A stretch of 12,269 nt of DNA. Origin: JBCDIQ01 sp039024295. Lineage in GTDB: Bacteria > Bacteroidota > Bacteroidia > J057. Shown here one piece after another: positions 1 to 7,161 of this stretch. The notes beneath the pieces are model-generated. The model searched no databases and was not told the origin of the DNA. It was given only the letters and a program-made list of their open reading frames with translations. The stretch is taken from contig JBCDIQ010000159.1 in NCBI GenBank assembly GCA_039024295.1, positions 1-12,269 of the forward strand. The letters are read 5' to 3'. Positions within the stretch are counted from its first letter, which is position 1, and each line of letters opens with the position of its first letter. The translations under genes were made by a program, and so were the position numbers.

Positions 1-1171
1 AAACATCCCCCGAACCGGGCTCAATCAGCCGAAGGATAGACCTTCCCAGCGTTGTTTTGCCACTTCCAGACTCTCCCACCAGCCCCAAGGTTTCACCGGG
101 AAACACTTCAAAGTTGACTCCATCAACCGCTTTTATGGGTTCTTTTTTTCCAGAAAAAAGGCTGCCTCTTTGGTAAAACCAGGTAGAGAGATTTTTTACC
201 TCTAACAGAGGCTTATCTGTTGGGGACTCCGGTATTATAGGCTCTTCCAGGAGTTGCTGTAGTCGCGCCTCGGATGAAGATACGGGAACGGGTTCAACTG
301 CAGGAATGGATTCCATTTCACCTGAAGCACCTTCCTGCATAAAATCCGAAATGGTCGGCAGACGATCAAGTTTACGGTCCAATGGTGGCCTACACGCCAG
401 CAAGCCTTTGGTGTAGGGGTGCTGGGGAGATTGAAAGATGGGTAAAATCCCACTTTTTTCTACGATGTTACCCCGGTACATCACCAGGACTTCGTCTGCA
501 ATTTCTGCGATTACCCCCAGGTCATGGGTGATAAAAATAACCGACATCCCCCGGTCGTGCTGCAATTGCTGAATCAGCTTCAGGATGCTCCCCTGAACGG
601 TAACATCCAGGGCCGTAGTGGGCTCATCCGCGATAAGTACCTCAGGGTCACAGCTGATGGCCATGGCAATCATGACCCGTTGCTTCTGACCACCGGACAA
701 CTCATGGGGGTAGGCATCGTACATTTGCTCGGGACGAGGCAGCTCTACCTGCTTGAACAAAGAAATGACCTCTTGTCGCGCGGCTTTCTTGTTCAGCCCC
801 TTGTGGAGCCGCAGGCTTTCTGCTACCTGATACCCACAGGTGAAAACGGGGTTCAGGGAGGTCATCGGCTCCTGGAATATCATGGCAATTTCATTGCCAC
901 GAATCTGACGGAGTACTTTGCCTTTTTGCTGGCATAGGTCTAAGGGTTTGCGCCCGTCATGCTGAAACCAGATGGAACCCTCAGAAATACGCCCCGGCTC
1001 GCTGAGCAGTTGCATAATGCTCAAGGCCGTAACAGACTTACCACTGCCGGATTCTCCGACAATGCCCAAGATTTGCCCTTTGTTGAGCTGAAACTGGATG
1101 CCATGCACGGCCTCGGTATCCCCGAAGGATACCCGCAAGTCCTGCACGGAAAGGATCACGCCTTGCTCCAT
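1..1171 (-). CDS. Fused two-domain ABC transporter ATPase, dipeptide/oligopeptide type (partial, C-terminus outside window)
   Basis: This is the ATP-hydrolysing subunit of a peptide/nickel-family importer, acting on the cytoplasmic face of the inner membrane. It carries both ATPase halves in one chain, as in YejF or GsiA, rather than as separate DppD and DppF. 390 codons lie in the window. Domain 1 has Walker A GESGSGKS (residues 39-46), Q-loop FQEPMTSLNP (99-108), signature LSGGQKQR (158-165), Walker B LIADEP (179-184) and H-loop THD (215-217). It is followed by an Oligo_HPY-type segment, SPQHPYTKGLL (248-258). A Pro/Glu-rich linker (about 280-320) leads to domain 2, whose Walker A GESGSGKT is at 366-373; the rest is beyond base 1. 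The ATG at 1171 is well supported because an in-frame TAA lies five codons upstream (1184-1186). No permease or binding protein is visible, so the substrate is inferred from family only. Confidence 0.95.
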   Translation of the reverse strand, partial: MEQGVILSVQDLRVSFGDTEAVHGIQFQLNKGQILGIVGESGSGKSVTALSIMQLLSEPGRISEGSIWFQHDGRKPLDLCQQKGKVLRQIRGNEIAMIFQEPMTSLNPVFTCGYQVAESLRLHKGLNKKAARQEVISLFKQVELPRPEQMYDAYPHELSGGQKQRVMIAMAISCDPEVLIADEPTTALDVTVQGSILKLIQQLQHDRGMSVIFITHDLGVIAEIADEVLVMYRGNIVEKSGILPIFQSPQHPYTKGLLACRPPLDRKLDRLPTISDFMQEGASGEMESIPAVEPVPVSSSEARLQQLLEEPIIPESPTDKPLLEVKNLSTWFYQRGSLFSGKKEPIKAVDGVNFEVFPGETLGLVGESGSGKTTLGRSILRLIEPGSGDV

Positions 1172-1237
1172 CTGCTCTGTTGATTACTCCCGACTCCGGG
1201 AAATTACACCGTTTCCCCTTTTTGTCGCGATAGGAGC

Positions 1238-1245
1238 CAAAAGTA
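1238..1245 (-). promoter_or_regulatory. Candidate -7 promoter element for the ABC transporter gene
   Basis: The minus strand reads TACTTTTG, a full match to the Bacteroidota -7 consensus TAnnTTTG, 66 nt before the ATG at 1171. No TTG is seen at the expected -33 distance, where the sequence is TTCGGAAT, so the call rests on the -7 element alone. Confidence 0.4.
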
Positions 1246-1301
1246 TCCCTTTTTAGGCAGGATTCCGAATGGGAATAGGCATAAGGCTGACACGCCACAT
1301 A

Positions 1302-1332
1302 CCCCTGACGAGGTTCGGAACCTCGTCAGGGG
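1302..1332. repeat. Perfect 14-bp inverted repeat with 3-nt loop (hairpin, possible REP-like element or terminator)
   Basis: Arms 1302-1315 (CCCCTGACGAGGTT) and 1319-1332 are perfect reverse complements around CGG. On the plus strand the stem is followed by TTTT, but no plus-strand gene lies upstream. On the minus strand it begins 23 nt after the stop of the LytTR gene and would end that transcript, yet no U-tract follows (TATGTGG). It may stop or pause the LytTR transcript, or be a dispersed palindromic element. A weaker 6-bp stem (1343-1348 with 1355-1360) overlaps the LytTR stop codon. Confidence 0.7.
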
Positions 1333-1355
1333 TTTTAGCCTAGCTAAGCTCCCCC

Positions 1356-2120
1356 TTAGCTATCCGCTGCCAGGCGCTTCAAGAAGTCCGTCTTTCGGCG
1401 GGCAGATACATCAATGTTGGAACCATCGGTGAGTTCGACATAGCCGCCGCGCCCACGGGTGTAGTTTTTCAGGTAGGCCAAGTTGATGAGGTGAGACTGG
1501 TGGATGCGGAAAAAGTTGTAGGGCGTGAGCATCTCCTCGTATTCCTTGATGGTACGGGAAACGAGGATTTTGCGCTTGTCATTGAGGTGAATGAAGGTGT
1601 AATTCCGGTCCGATTCGCAGCGGACAATATCCTTGGGATCTACCACCGTAAAGCCGTGGGTAGTGGGCAGCACGATGCGGTTGAAGGGCTGCTGCAGGTT
1701 ACGAATATTTTTGACCAGTTCACGGACATTGTCGTAAGAAGGTTCTTCTTCGCCTTCGTTGTTTCTTTTGTCAACTACACGTTTGATTGCTGCTTGAAAT
1801 TCTTCAATATCTACCGGCTTGAGCAAATAGTCAGTCGCTGCAAATTTGAATGCCCGGATGGCGTACTGGTCGTAGGCCGTGGTAAAGATGACATCAAAGT
1901 TGATTTCCGGCACATTTTCCAGCACCTGAAAGCCATCCCCATCACTTAGTTCAATGTCCAGCAGCAGCAAATCCGGTTGATGGGTCTCAATTGCTGTCAG
2001 TGCTTCTTTCACTCCCTGGGCCGTATCAACTACTTCTACTCCTTCGGTAAACTGGCTCACGATTTCTTTTAGTAGCTCCTGGCTGTTGAGTTCGTCTTCT
2101 ACGATGATGGCTTTTAGCAT
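1356..2120 (-). CDS. LytTR-family response regulator (LytR/AlgR type)
   Basis: This 254-residue cytoplasmic transcription regulator is activated by phosphorylation from a sensor kinase. The receiver domain (about 1-120) has the acidic pocket E8-D9-E10, phospho-acceptor D55 in LLLLDIELSDGDGF, switch T80/T81, and K101 in the conserved LLKP motif. The LytTR DNA-binding domain (about 148-250) contains the typical segments FFRIHQSHLINLAYL and SARRKTDFLKRL. Length and order are normal for the family. No LytS-type kinase is adjacent: the upstream neighbour is a flavoprotein, and the gene has its own promoter at 2160-2190. The TPR kinase at 9404-11521 has a HisKA-type phospho-acceptor, a class that usually pairs with other regulators, so it is an unlikely partner. 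Target genes cannot be inferred. The transcript may end at the palindrome 1302-1332. Confidence 0.95.
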   Translation of the reverse strand: MLKAIIVEDELNSQELLKEIVSQFTEGVEVVDTAQGVKEALTAIETHQPDLLLLDIELSDGDGFQVLENVPEINFDVIFTTAYDQYAIRAFKFAATDYLLKPVDIEEFQAAIKRVVDKRNNEGEEEPSYDNVRELVKNIRNLQQPFNRIVLPTTHGFTVVDPKDIVRCESDRNYTFIHLNDKRKILVSRTIKEYEEMLTPYNFFRIHQSHLINLAYLKNYTRGRGGYVELTDGSNIDVSARRKTDFLKRLAADS

Positions 2121-2159
2121 GCTTCTGGTTCTGGTGATGGAGGTGAATAAGAACTATCT

Positions 2160-2190
2160 CAAATATACCGTCCCAACTGCTAGTGCGCAA
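2160..2190 (-). promoter_or_regulatory. Bacteroidota-type promoter of the LytTR regulator gene
   Basis: The minus strand shows TTG (2190-2188), a 20-nt spacer, then TATATTTG (2167-2160), a full match to TAnnTTTG with near-consensus spacing. The -7 element lies 39 nt before the ATG at 2120. This is the best promoter in the window and makes the regulator an independent unit from the flavoprotein gene upstream. Confidence 0.65.
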
Positions 2191-2247
2191 TTCTGTTTGG
2201 ATCAGCAAAGGTTATCGGGGGATGAAACGTAAGAATTATCGGATCAA

Positions 2248-3129
2248 TCAAATATCGTTCAAGATCACCTGCCAAGCTTTGTGCACATCGTCTTTCGCCA
2301 GTAGCTCCTTGGCATAGCGGTGGAGGTGATCAGTACGCTCCTGGTCGTTACCAGCCAGGGCATCCATCACGCGAGCATCTTTTCGGATATTTTCCACCTC
2401 TATCTCTGTGGGGAGTTCCGTTACCGCTGCGAGTTGAGACAGTTCCCACCCGTTCAGTACTTGGCTTCCCCTCACAGCAGCCGGCAGGTTATCATATCCT
2501 ATGCCCAATTGGTTCACGGGCTGGACAATGGGAAAAACGGCTTCACCGGACGCCCGACAATAAAACGCACGCCCCATACGCCCCATCAGGTCCATTTTGT
2601 GTGGATTGATGCGTCCATTCTCTACCGCCTCTTCCATTACGTGCATCATCACCACCTCACATACCACCAAATTGCCTGCTCCTCCTTGATCACCCAAAGG
2701 CAATATTTCTTTCACGATACACTCTAACTGGGCAGGAGATTCCTTTACCCGAAAAGGGGCCACGCGCTCGGATGGCAAAGGGGTCAGGCCCGCCTTCTGA
2801 AACTCATTCACCGCAGAAGGATATTCGATACTCGCCAGGGTCATTTGTCGTACGATGTCATAGCTTACCATGTTGATCACCACCTCCTTTGTCTCCTCCG
2901 CATTGGCCAAAGTATCTTTTGTGGTGTTGTTGCGCACCCTGCGATTAGACGAAAATATCGCAATCGGCGGATTGGAACTAAAGACGTTGAAAAATGAGTA
3001 AGGGGCTAGGTTAGGGGCCCCTTCTTTTGATAGGGTGCTTACAAAAGCAATGGGGCGAGGGGCTACAGATCCCAGCAAAAACTGGTGTAGGTCTGGTGTA
3101 GGGGTGGTTTTGGGGTCTATGGAAAGCAT
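2248..3129 (-). CDS. Flavin reductase-like domain protein (FMN-binding flavoredoxin/DIM6-NTAB type)
   Basis: This 293-residue cytoplasmic protein has the flavin_reductase-like split beta-barrel fold. Members bind FMN and act as NAD(P)H:flavin reductases, flavoredoxins or uncharacterised oxidoreductases. The N-terminal half carries the family signature: APRPIAFVST (23-32) followed by NLAPYSFFNVFSSNPP (40-55), which form the flavin phosphate and isoalloxazine site. The segment ESPAQLECIVKEILPLG and the following GNLVVCEVVMMHV match the rest of the barrel. The C-terminal stretch (about 200-293) is largely helical and longer than in minimal flavin reductases. The ATG at 3129 puts the signature at the usual distance from the N-terminus. 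No clear promoter lies directly upstream; the preceding 193 nt are mostly the repeat 3149-3324, so transcription may continue from the carbonic-anhydrase-like gene. Substrate is unknown. Confidence 0.9.
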   Translation of the reverse strand: MLSIDPKTTPTPDLHQFLLGSVAPRPIAFVSTLSKEGAPNLAPYSFFNVFSSNPPIAIFSSNRRVRNNTTKDTLANAEETKEVVINMVSYDIVRQMTLASIEYPSAVNEFQKAGLTPLPSERVAPFRVKESPAQLECIVKEILPLGDQGGAGNLVVCEVVMMHVMEEAVENGRINPHKMDLMGRMGRAFYCRASGEAVFPIVQPVNQLGIGYDNLPAAVRGSQVLNGWELSQLAAVTELPTEIEVENIRKDARVMDALAGNDQERTDHLHRYAKELLAKDDVHKAWQVILNDI

Positions 3130-3148
3130 GGAGAGGAATTAGGGTTTA

Positions 3149-3324
3149 GGTTGTCGGTTTACGGTTTTCAGTGTTCAGTTTTGGTGGAGTTAATCTTAGA
3201 ATACTGGGAACTGTGTACTGGATACTGTTTACTTCTTGGTTGTCGGTTTACGGTTTTCAGTTCCCAGTTTTTGGGGTTCAACTCCTAATACTGAAAACCG
3301 ATAACTGGATACTGCGCACTTCTT
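3149..3324. repeat. Two tandem copies of an ~88-bp intergenic repeat with internal inverted repeats
   Basis: Unit 1 (3149-3237) and unit 2 (3238-3324) are head-to-tail. They share an identical 24-bp start (GGTTGTCGG... at 3149-3172 and 3238-3261) and matching ends (ACTGGATACTG, then ACTTCTT), with a diverged middle. Each has left-arm CAGT motifs answered by ACTG motifs in the right arm. In unit 2, CGGTTTTCAG near 3251 is a perfect inverted match to CTGAAAACCG near 3291, giving a 10-bp stem. The last two bases overlap the stop codon of the carbonic-anhydrase-like gene. The array fills the gap to the flavoprotein gene and lacks a U-tract terminator. Confidence 0.75.
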
Positions 3325-3862
3325 AGGGCATTTCGTCTGGTTCTTCGGAAGCTTCAATATGAAGGCGGGCATTTTCAATATAATGCTCTGCACTTCTTTT
3401 GATTCCAGCTATTTGTGCAGGAGAAAGGGCTTTGATTTTGCGTACAGGTGAGCCCGCATACAGAAATCCCGGTTCCAGCTGGGTGCCTTCGAGCACCAGG
3501 GAGTTTGCTGCGACCAGGGTATGCTTGGGGACTACTGCTTCATCCAGGATAATGGCTCCCATCCCAACCAGGCATTCATCTTCGAGGGTACAGCCATGCA
3601 AAATGGCCCGATGGCCCACGGTCACGCGGTTGCCGATCACTGCCGGGCACCGGTTGGTGCTGCAATGGATGATGGTTCCATCCTGGATGTTGGTGGACTC
3701 ACCGATAAGGATGGCATCTACATCCCCACGGAGGACGCAATTGTACCAGATACTGCTATTCTCGCCGATGGCCACACGGCCTAGCACACTGGCGTTTTCG
3801 GCCAGAAACACACTGGAATGAATTTGAGGGAGTTCGCCTTTAAAGGGCTTAATTAAGGCCAT
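3323..3862 (-). CDS. Gamma-carbonic-anhydrase-like hexapeptide-repeat protein (YrdA/PaaY family)
   Basis: This 179-residue left-handed beta-helix protein of the gamma carbonic anhydrase superfamily probably forms a trimer with metal sites at subunit interfaces. Residues matching the archaeal enzyme Cam are present: R45 and D47 in NCVLRGDVDAI, Q60 in NIQDGTIIHC, and the three metal histidines H66, H84 and H89 (VGHRAILHGC). Catalytic capacity is therefore plausible, though many YrdA/PaaY homologues have weak or no measured carbonic anhydrase activity. I chose the ATG at 3862 because the protein then begins MALIKPFKGELPQIHSSVF, the usual family start and length. A start at 3949 would add 29 unrelated residues and would run back into the terminator of the previous gene. 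A weak -7-like element (TATGTTGG, 3892-3885) lies just upstream. The flavoprotein gene follows 193 nt downstream. Confidence 0.93.
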   Translation of the reverse strand: MALIKPFKGELPQIHSSVFLAENASVLGRVAIGENSSIWYNCVLRGDVDAILIGESTNIQDGTIIHCSTNRCPAVIGNRVTVGHRAILHGCTLEDECLVGMGAIILDEAVVPKHTLVAANSLVLEGTQLEPGFLYAGSPVRKIKALSPAQIAGIKRSAEHYIENARLHIEASEEPDEMP

Positions 3863-3920
3863 ACAGAAGGTTGGTTGCAAAGTCCCAACATACCAAAACC
3901 CACAGGATTTTGCCAGTATT

Positions 3921-3955
3921 AACAAAAATCCCCTGCTGGCAATTACCAACAGGGG
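3921..3955 (-). terminator. Rho-independent terminator after the T9SS Trp-repeat gene
   Basis: On the minus strand a 10-bp stem (3955-3946 with 3939-3930, one T-G wobble) closes a 6-nt loop and is followed by ATTTTTGTT (3929-3921). It starts 23 nt after the stop codon of the gene ending at 3979. The T-run is on the minus strand only and the wobble is tolerated only there, so the direction is clear. Confidence 0.85.
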
Positions 3956-3978
3956 ATGGCTTTAATTATTTGATTGGA

Positions 3979-5397
3979 TTACTCAATTTTGACCTTATTC
4001 TGGTACACCCATCCCTGCCCATCGAAAATGGAGAGCAGGTAAATGCCTTCGGAAAAGTTCCCGGTCAGCTGGAAGGAATCGGAACCCTTAAAGGGAGTCT
4101 TTTGTAGCACTCGTCCAGAAATATCTTGCACCTGAAGGGTGTAGGAAGTATTAGCTTCAAGGGCATCACAGGTGTAGGCGTATCCTTTCTGAATTGGATT
4201 AGGAAGGGCGCAGGAGAGTTGGGACATAGATGCCTTCACGGAGGTTACCTTGGAATAATAGTACACATATCTGATTTGGGGAAGCCACTCGTTGCGTGAA
4301 GGCTCCTTGTCGAAATAAGTGATTTCTGCCCAATTACCAGTTGGCGTTAACTGAAAGGTACTTCGTCGTCTTTTTATCCACCCGTTTTCCCAGGTAAAAG
4401 ATTTAAAATCCAGCTCTTTATCAAAAGTTTGGTCCCATTCAGTAATTTCTTTGGATTGATTATCCCACCTCGACAAGGTATCGTTCCACTTCTGCCATAA
4501 TAACGAATCTTCGTTCCCATTTCCATCATACCCGAATGCATTTCTCGAATAGTTCTGCCACCCTCGATGCCATCCATTATTGTTTTCAGTTTTTATCTCG
4601 GTTAACTGCCCTAAGCTGTTGTAGGCGTAAAGGCTAATCGCAGTGCTGTCCCAAATTTGAGTACTGGCATCAAAATTTTGTTCTACCGTAGACTGGATTT
4701 GAGTATTGGTAGCCGCATCATAATTCCACAAAGTTCGTCTGTAAGAATTCCAGTTTCCTGCGGTCCCATCCCAGTTAAACCATGTTCTGCTGTTGAAATT
4801 TCCTGGGATTCTATATTCAAGGTTCGTTTTGCTAAAAGGCTCCCACTGATTCAAATTATCATCCCACCTCTGGTCTACGAGTTCCTGTTCTCTGTTGGGA
4901 ATCAGTATATTGGTAAAAGACCTGGTTACGCCCTTCCATGTACCATTTTGCCAATTGGAGAGTTCTTTGTCAGACAGTTGATCGAATCTATCCAGCTTGA
5001 AATAATTGGCCGAACTATTCTCCCATACCCTGCCAGTCGTGTTCCAGGATTGAAGCGTGTCTTTACTTTCCCTGGTCAATGGATCATAATAACTGATGTT
5101 TCTTGCCAGAAATTTCCATGACAAGGAGGCAGAATCCCATTTGTAGGATACCCAAAGCCCAGCATTACTTTGCAGATAGGTAAAAATAACTTTGCGAGAG
5201 ATTTCCCACGATCCAGAGCTACTGTTGTACGTGTAGGAATAAATGGAATCTAGCTGCTCATTTCCCTGCCTGAAATTTGATCTTCCTTCCTCCTCTAATG
5301 GACTGGGGATACCGGAAGGAAAGGGAACAATATCGTTCTGAGCAATACCGGTTGTACAGAGCAGGCTAAGTAGAATTAAGGTGCCTAAAATTCTCAT
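3979..5397 (-). CDS. Secreted Trp-repeat protein with T9SS C-terminal sorting domain (paralogue 1)
   Basis: This 472-residue exported protein has an N-terminal signal peptide, MRILGTLILLSLLCTTGIAQ, cut near A19/Q20. The C-terminal domain (396-472) fits a type IX secretion type-A sorting domain: PNP motif (399-401), SGRVLQ turn, GIYLLSI strand, and a basic end KVKIE. It should cross the outer membrane by T9SS and be anchored or released. The body (about 50-385) consists of about 11 units of roughly 31 residues, typically W-[DN]-x(5)-W then a Tyr/Asp turn. The second Trp of each unit falls at 64, 94, 125, 154, 185, 216, 249, 280, 311, 340 and 371. Unit sequences such as YNSLGQLTEI and YDGNGNEDSL recall YD/RHS-type beta repeats, but I do not recognise a named family. 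C396 and C410 are conserved in the neighbouring paralogue (5584-6969). The function is unknown; an adhesive or structural surface role is only a guess. Confidence 0.85.
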   Translation of the reverse strand: MRILGTLILLSLLCTTGIAQNDIVPFPSGIPSPLEEEGRSNFRQGNEQLDSIYSYTYNSSSGSWEISRKVIFTYLQSNAGLWVSYKWDSASLSWKFLARNISYYDPLTRESKDTLQSWNTTGRVWENSSANYFKLDRFDQLSDKELSNWQNGTWKGVTRSFTNILIPNREQELVDQRWDDNLNQWEPFSKTNLEYRIPGNFNSRTWFNWDGTAGNWNSYRRTLWNYDAATNTQIQSTVEQNFDASTQIWDSTAISLYAYNSLGQLTEIKTENNNGWHRGWQNYSRNAFGYDGNGNEDSLLWQKWNDTLSRWDNQSKEITEWDQTFDKELDFKSFTWENGWIKRRRSTFQLTPTGNWAEITYFDKEPSRNEWLPQIRYVYYYSKVTSVKASMSQLSCALPNPIQKGYAYTCDALEANTSYTLQVQDISGRVLQKTPFKGSDSFQLTGNFSEGIYLLSIFDGQGWVYQNKVKIE

Positions 5398-5489
5398 GTG
5401 GTTTTAGATAAATAGTGAGACGTAGCGAAAATGGAATTAACGTAATTCTGTTCCCTAAAGGTCTGCAATAACCCGTTCCCTTTCAATAC

Positions 5490-5497
5490 CAAAAATA
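5490..5497 (-). promoter_or_regulatory. Candidate -7 promoter element for T9SS paralogue 1
   Basis: The minus strand reads TATTTTTG, a full match to TAnnTTTG, 92 nt before the ATG at 5397. About 18 nt further upstream is TTT followed by A rather than the expected TTG/TTTG. It suggests that the second paralogue can be transcribed apart from the first; no clear terminator separates them. Confidence 0.45.
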
Positions 5498-5583
5498 GTT
5501 CATCTTTTGATGCTTAAAGTGGGGATCATGAATGGTTCCTTGCGGACCTTTTCTAGCCCGAAGAGACAAAAAATGAGTAGTAG

Positions 5584-6969
5584 CTACTTGATCCGGACCT
5601 TATTGCGATACACCCATTCCTGTCCATCGGAAATGGAAAACAGGTAGACGCCTTCAGAGAAGTTGCCATTTAGCTTGAAGGATTCAGCACCCATAAATTG
5701 GGTCTTTTGAAGCGTCCGGCCCTGGAGATCGTGTATTTCCAGGATGTACATAGTAGAAGGGTTAAGCTCCATGCAACTATACACGGCTCCAATTCTGAGC
5801 GGATTGGGAAAGGTGCAGTCCAGTTGGGAGGAAGTTGCCCCCGTCTTTGATCGAAAGAATATTCTACGCTGATTGTGAGACCATTTTTCCTCAGTTGTCT
5901 TTTTAGTAAACATGGAGAACTCTACCGTTTGTCCATGAATATTATATGTTATGGTCCACCTTGAATCGCCTTTCCAAGAATCCTTTGGTTGTAGGTCAAT
6001 TATTTCTGTGCGCTTGTTGAAGATATTGTCCCAATTGGTTTTTCCATAGGATGGGAGTCCCCAGGTAGAAGCTTTAGGATTCCATTCATATCCAACTGAA
6101 AATATTTCCCCACCCTTGTCGTTATACTCGAGCCTATATTTAAGGTGGTTTTCCCAGCTTCGGGTAGAATCGTTCCATGAAAATATTTCCGAGAATTCCA
6201 TTTTACCTTTGCTGTTGTAAGTCATATCTCTGAGAGAAATTTTCTCCCATGATTTAGCCTGGGAGTCGAACTCCTCTTTTATCACCTCAATTGGCTTTCC
6301 ATTAGCCTCAAGCTGATAGGTGTATCTTTTTACGGGGACCCATTCTTGTTGGTCAGGGTTCCATTCCTGAAAGACCTTTTTGATTATATTTCCATGACCA
6401 TTCCTGGTAATCACCTCTTTGGAAGTATTCTCCCAGTTAGACAGGTCCCTGTTCCACTTTTGGTTGACGTATTCCGCTACATTTTCTGATATAAGTCGAA
6501 TGAAAAACTGCTCCTTGGGATACCACCTTCCACTTTCCCATTGACTGCTAAGCCTCTCTATGGTTTCCGATAAACTATCCTTTCGTTCGTATTTTGCAGA
6601 GACAAATTCCCAGGCCAGTTCTGCTTCATTCCATTCAGAAGTGGTATCAATCGCTACATGTTTTTTACGATCATGAAAGCTGGTTTCCCGAGATACTGGT
6701 TTAAATCCAACAGATCGCCCACCCCATTCATACCTGTAGCTTACCCTTACATTCGGCCTTGGGTACGTTTTAATGGATTTTCTAAACAGCCACCATTTCC
6801 CATCATGGTAACTTTTTCTAAAAGTCCACGTGGAATCGAGTCTTCCCGACAATAAATTCGGTGGTACCGAATAGGTCTCCCCACTTGTGATTTGAGCAAA
6901 CAGGACACCCTGGTAGGAATTACCTATCAACAAAAAAGCTACCCATAAAATTTTCTTCCATACTTTCAT
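5584..6969 (-). CDS. Secreted Trp-repeat protein with T9SS C-terminal sorting domain (paralogue 2)
   Basis: This 461-residue protein is the tandem paralogue of the product of 3979-5397, 186 nt upstream on the same strand. The signal peptide covers about residues 1-25 (basic MKVWKK, a hydrophobic core, cut before Q26 in LFAQ). The repeat body has aromatic residues ending each unit at W59, F89, W120, W149, W179, W210, W241, W272, W303, W332 and W363, nearly the same spacing as its neighbour. The T9SS sorting domain (385-461) has the PNP motif, LQGRTLQ turn, GVYLFSI strand and basic end NKVRIK. By hand alignment about 43 of its 77 residues are identical to the neighbour's, clearly more than in the repeat body. 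C385 and C399 match the neighbour's Cys pair. No strong promoter of the TAnnTTTG type is seen upstream. Function unknown; T9SS export is well supported. Confidence 0.85.
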   Translation of the reverse strand: MKVWKKILWVAFLLIGNSYQGVLFAQITSGETYSVPPNLLSGRLDSTWTFRKSYHDGKWWLFRKSIKTYPRPNVRVSYRYEWGGRSVGFKPVSRETSFHDRKKHVAIDTTSEWNEAELAWEFVSAKYERKDSLSETIERLSSQWESGRWYPKEQFFIRLISENVAEYVNQKWNRDLSNWENTSKEVITRNGHGNIIKKVFQEWNPDQQEWVPVKRYTYQLEANGKPIEVIKEEFDSQAKSWEKISLRDMTYNSKGKMEFSEIFSWNDSTRSWENHLKYRLEYNDKGGEIFSVGYEWNPKASTWGLPSYGKTNWDNIFNKRTEIIDLQPKDSWKGDSRWTITYNIHGQTVEFSMFTKKTTEEKWSHNQRRIFFRSKTGATSSQLDCTFPNPLRIGAVYSCMELNPSTMYILEIHDLQGRTLQKTQFMGAESFKLNGNFSEGVYLFSISDGQEWVYRNKVRIK

Positions 6970-7091
6970 GAGAATGACGTGTTATTAAAGGATAAGAAAT
7001 GAAATGCGCCTAAGATCTTTCAGCTGGATGCATGGGTTAAAGAGACAGACTAAATCCTACAATTTGAAATACAAAATTCAAGACAGGTTAC

Positions 7092-7099
7092 TAAGTTTG
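7092..7099 (+). promoter_or_regulatory. Candidate -7 promoter element for the YyaL-like gene
   Basis: TAAGTTTG matches TAnnTTTG fully and lies 62 nt before the ATG at 7162, in the divergent gap between minus- and plus-strand genes. The nearest TTTG (7063-7066) is about 25 nt upstream, a little far for a -33 element. Confidence 0.4.
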
Positions 7100-7161
7100 T
7101 GTTCCCCTATTCCAATCAGCAATTCCCAAAACCTCTTCTCCCATCTGCAAGTTCTGATGTT

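Noticed and set aside
524..937. Plus-strand ORF of 137 codons, with others at 959-1183, and minus-strand ORFs at 235-453 and 1038-1298
   Set aside because: They overlap the ABC ATPase frame, which has intact Walker, signature and H-loop motifs; their translations show no recognisable domain.
1491..1949. Plus-strand ORF of 152 codons antisense to the LytTR gene
   Set aside because: It is a shadow of the conserved receiver and LytTR domains on the other strand and shows no family features.
3863..3949. Longer start for the gamma-carbonic-anhydrase-like protein at 3949
   Set aside because: The extra 29 residues do not resemble the family, and the coding region would run back into the T-run and stem of the preceding gene's terminator.
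5340..5397. Lipoprotein signal (Cys14) in T9SS paralogue 1
   Set aside because: The residues before the cysteine are Ser-Leu-Leu, lacking the small residue of a lipobox, and a normal signal-peptidase site (IAQ) follows.
3979..6969. Protein repeats considered as a CRISPR array or DNA tandem repeat
   Set aside because: The periodicity is in the protein only; the DNA of successive units is too divergent, and there are no identical repeats with spacers.
7099..7161. GTG start at 7099 for the YyaL-like protein
   Set aside because: It overlaps the candidate -7 element and adds 21 residues not seen before the conserved N-terminal block; the ATG at 7162 fits family length.
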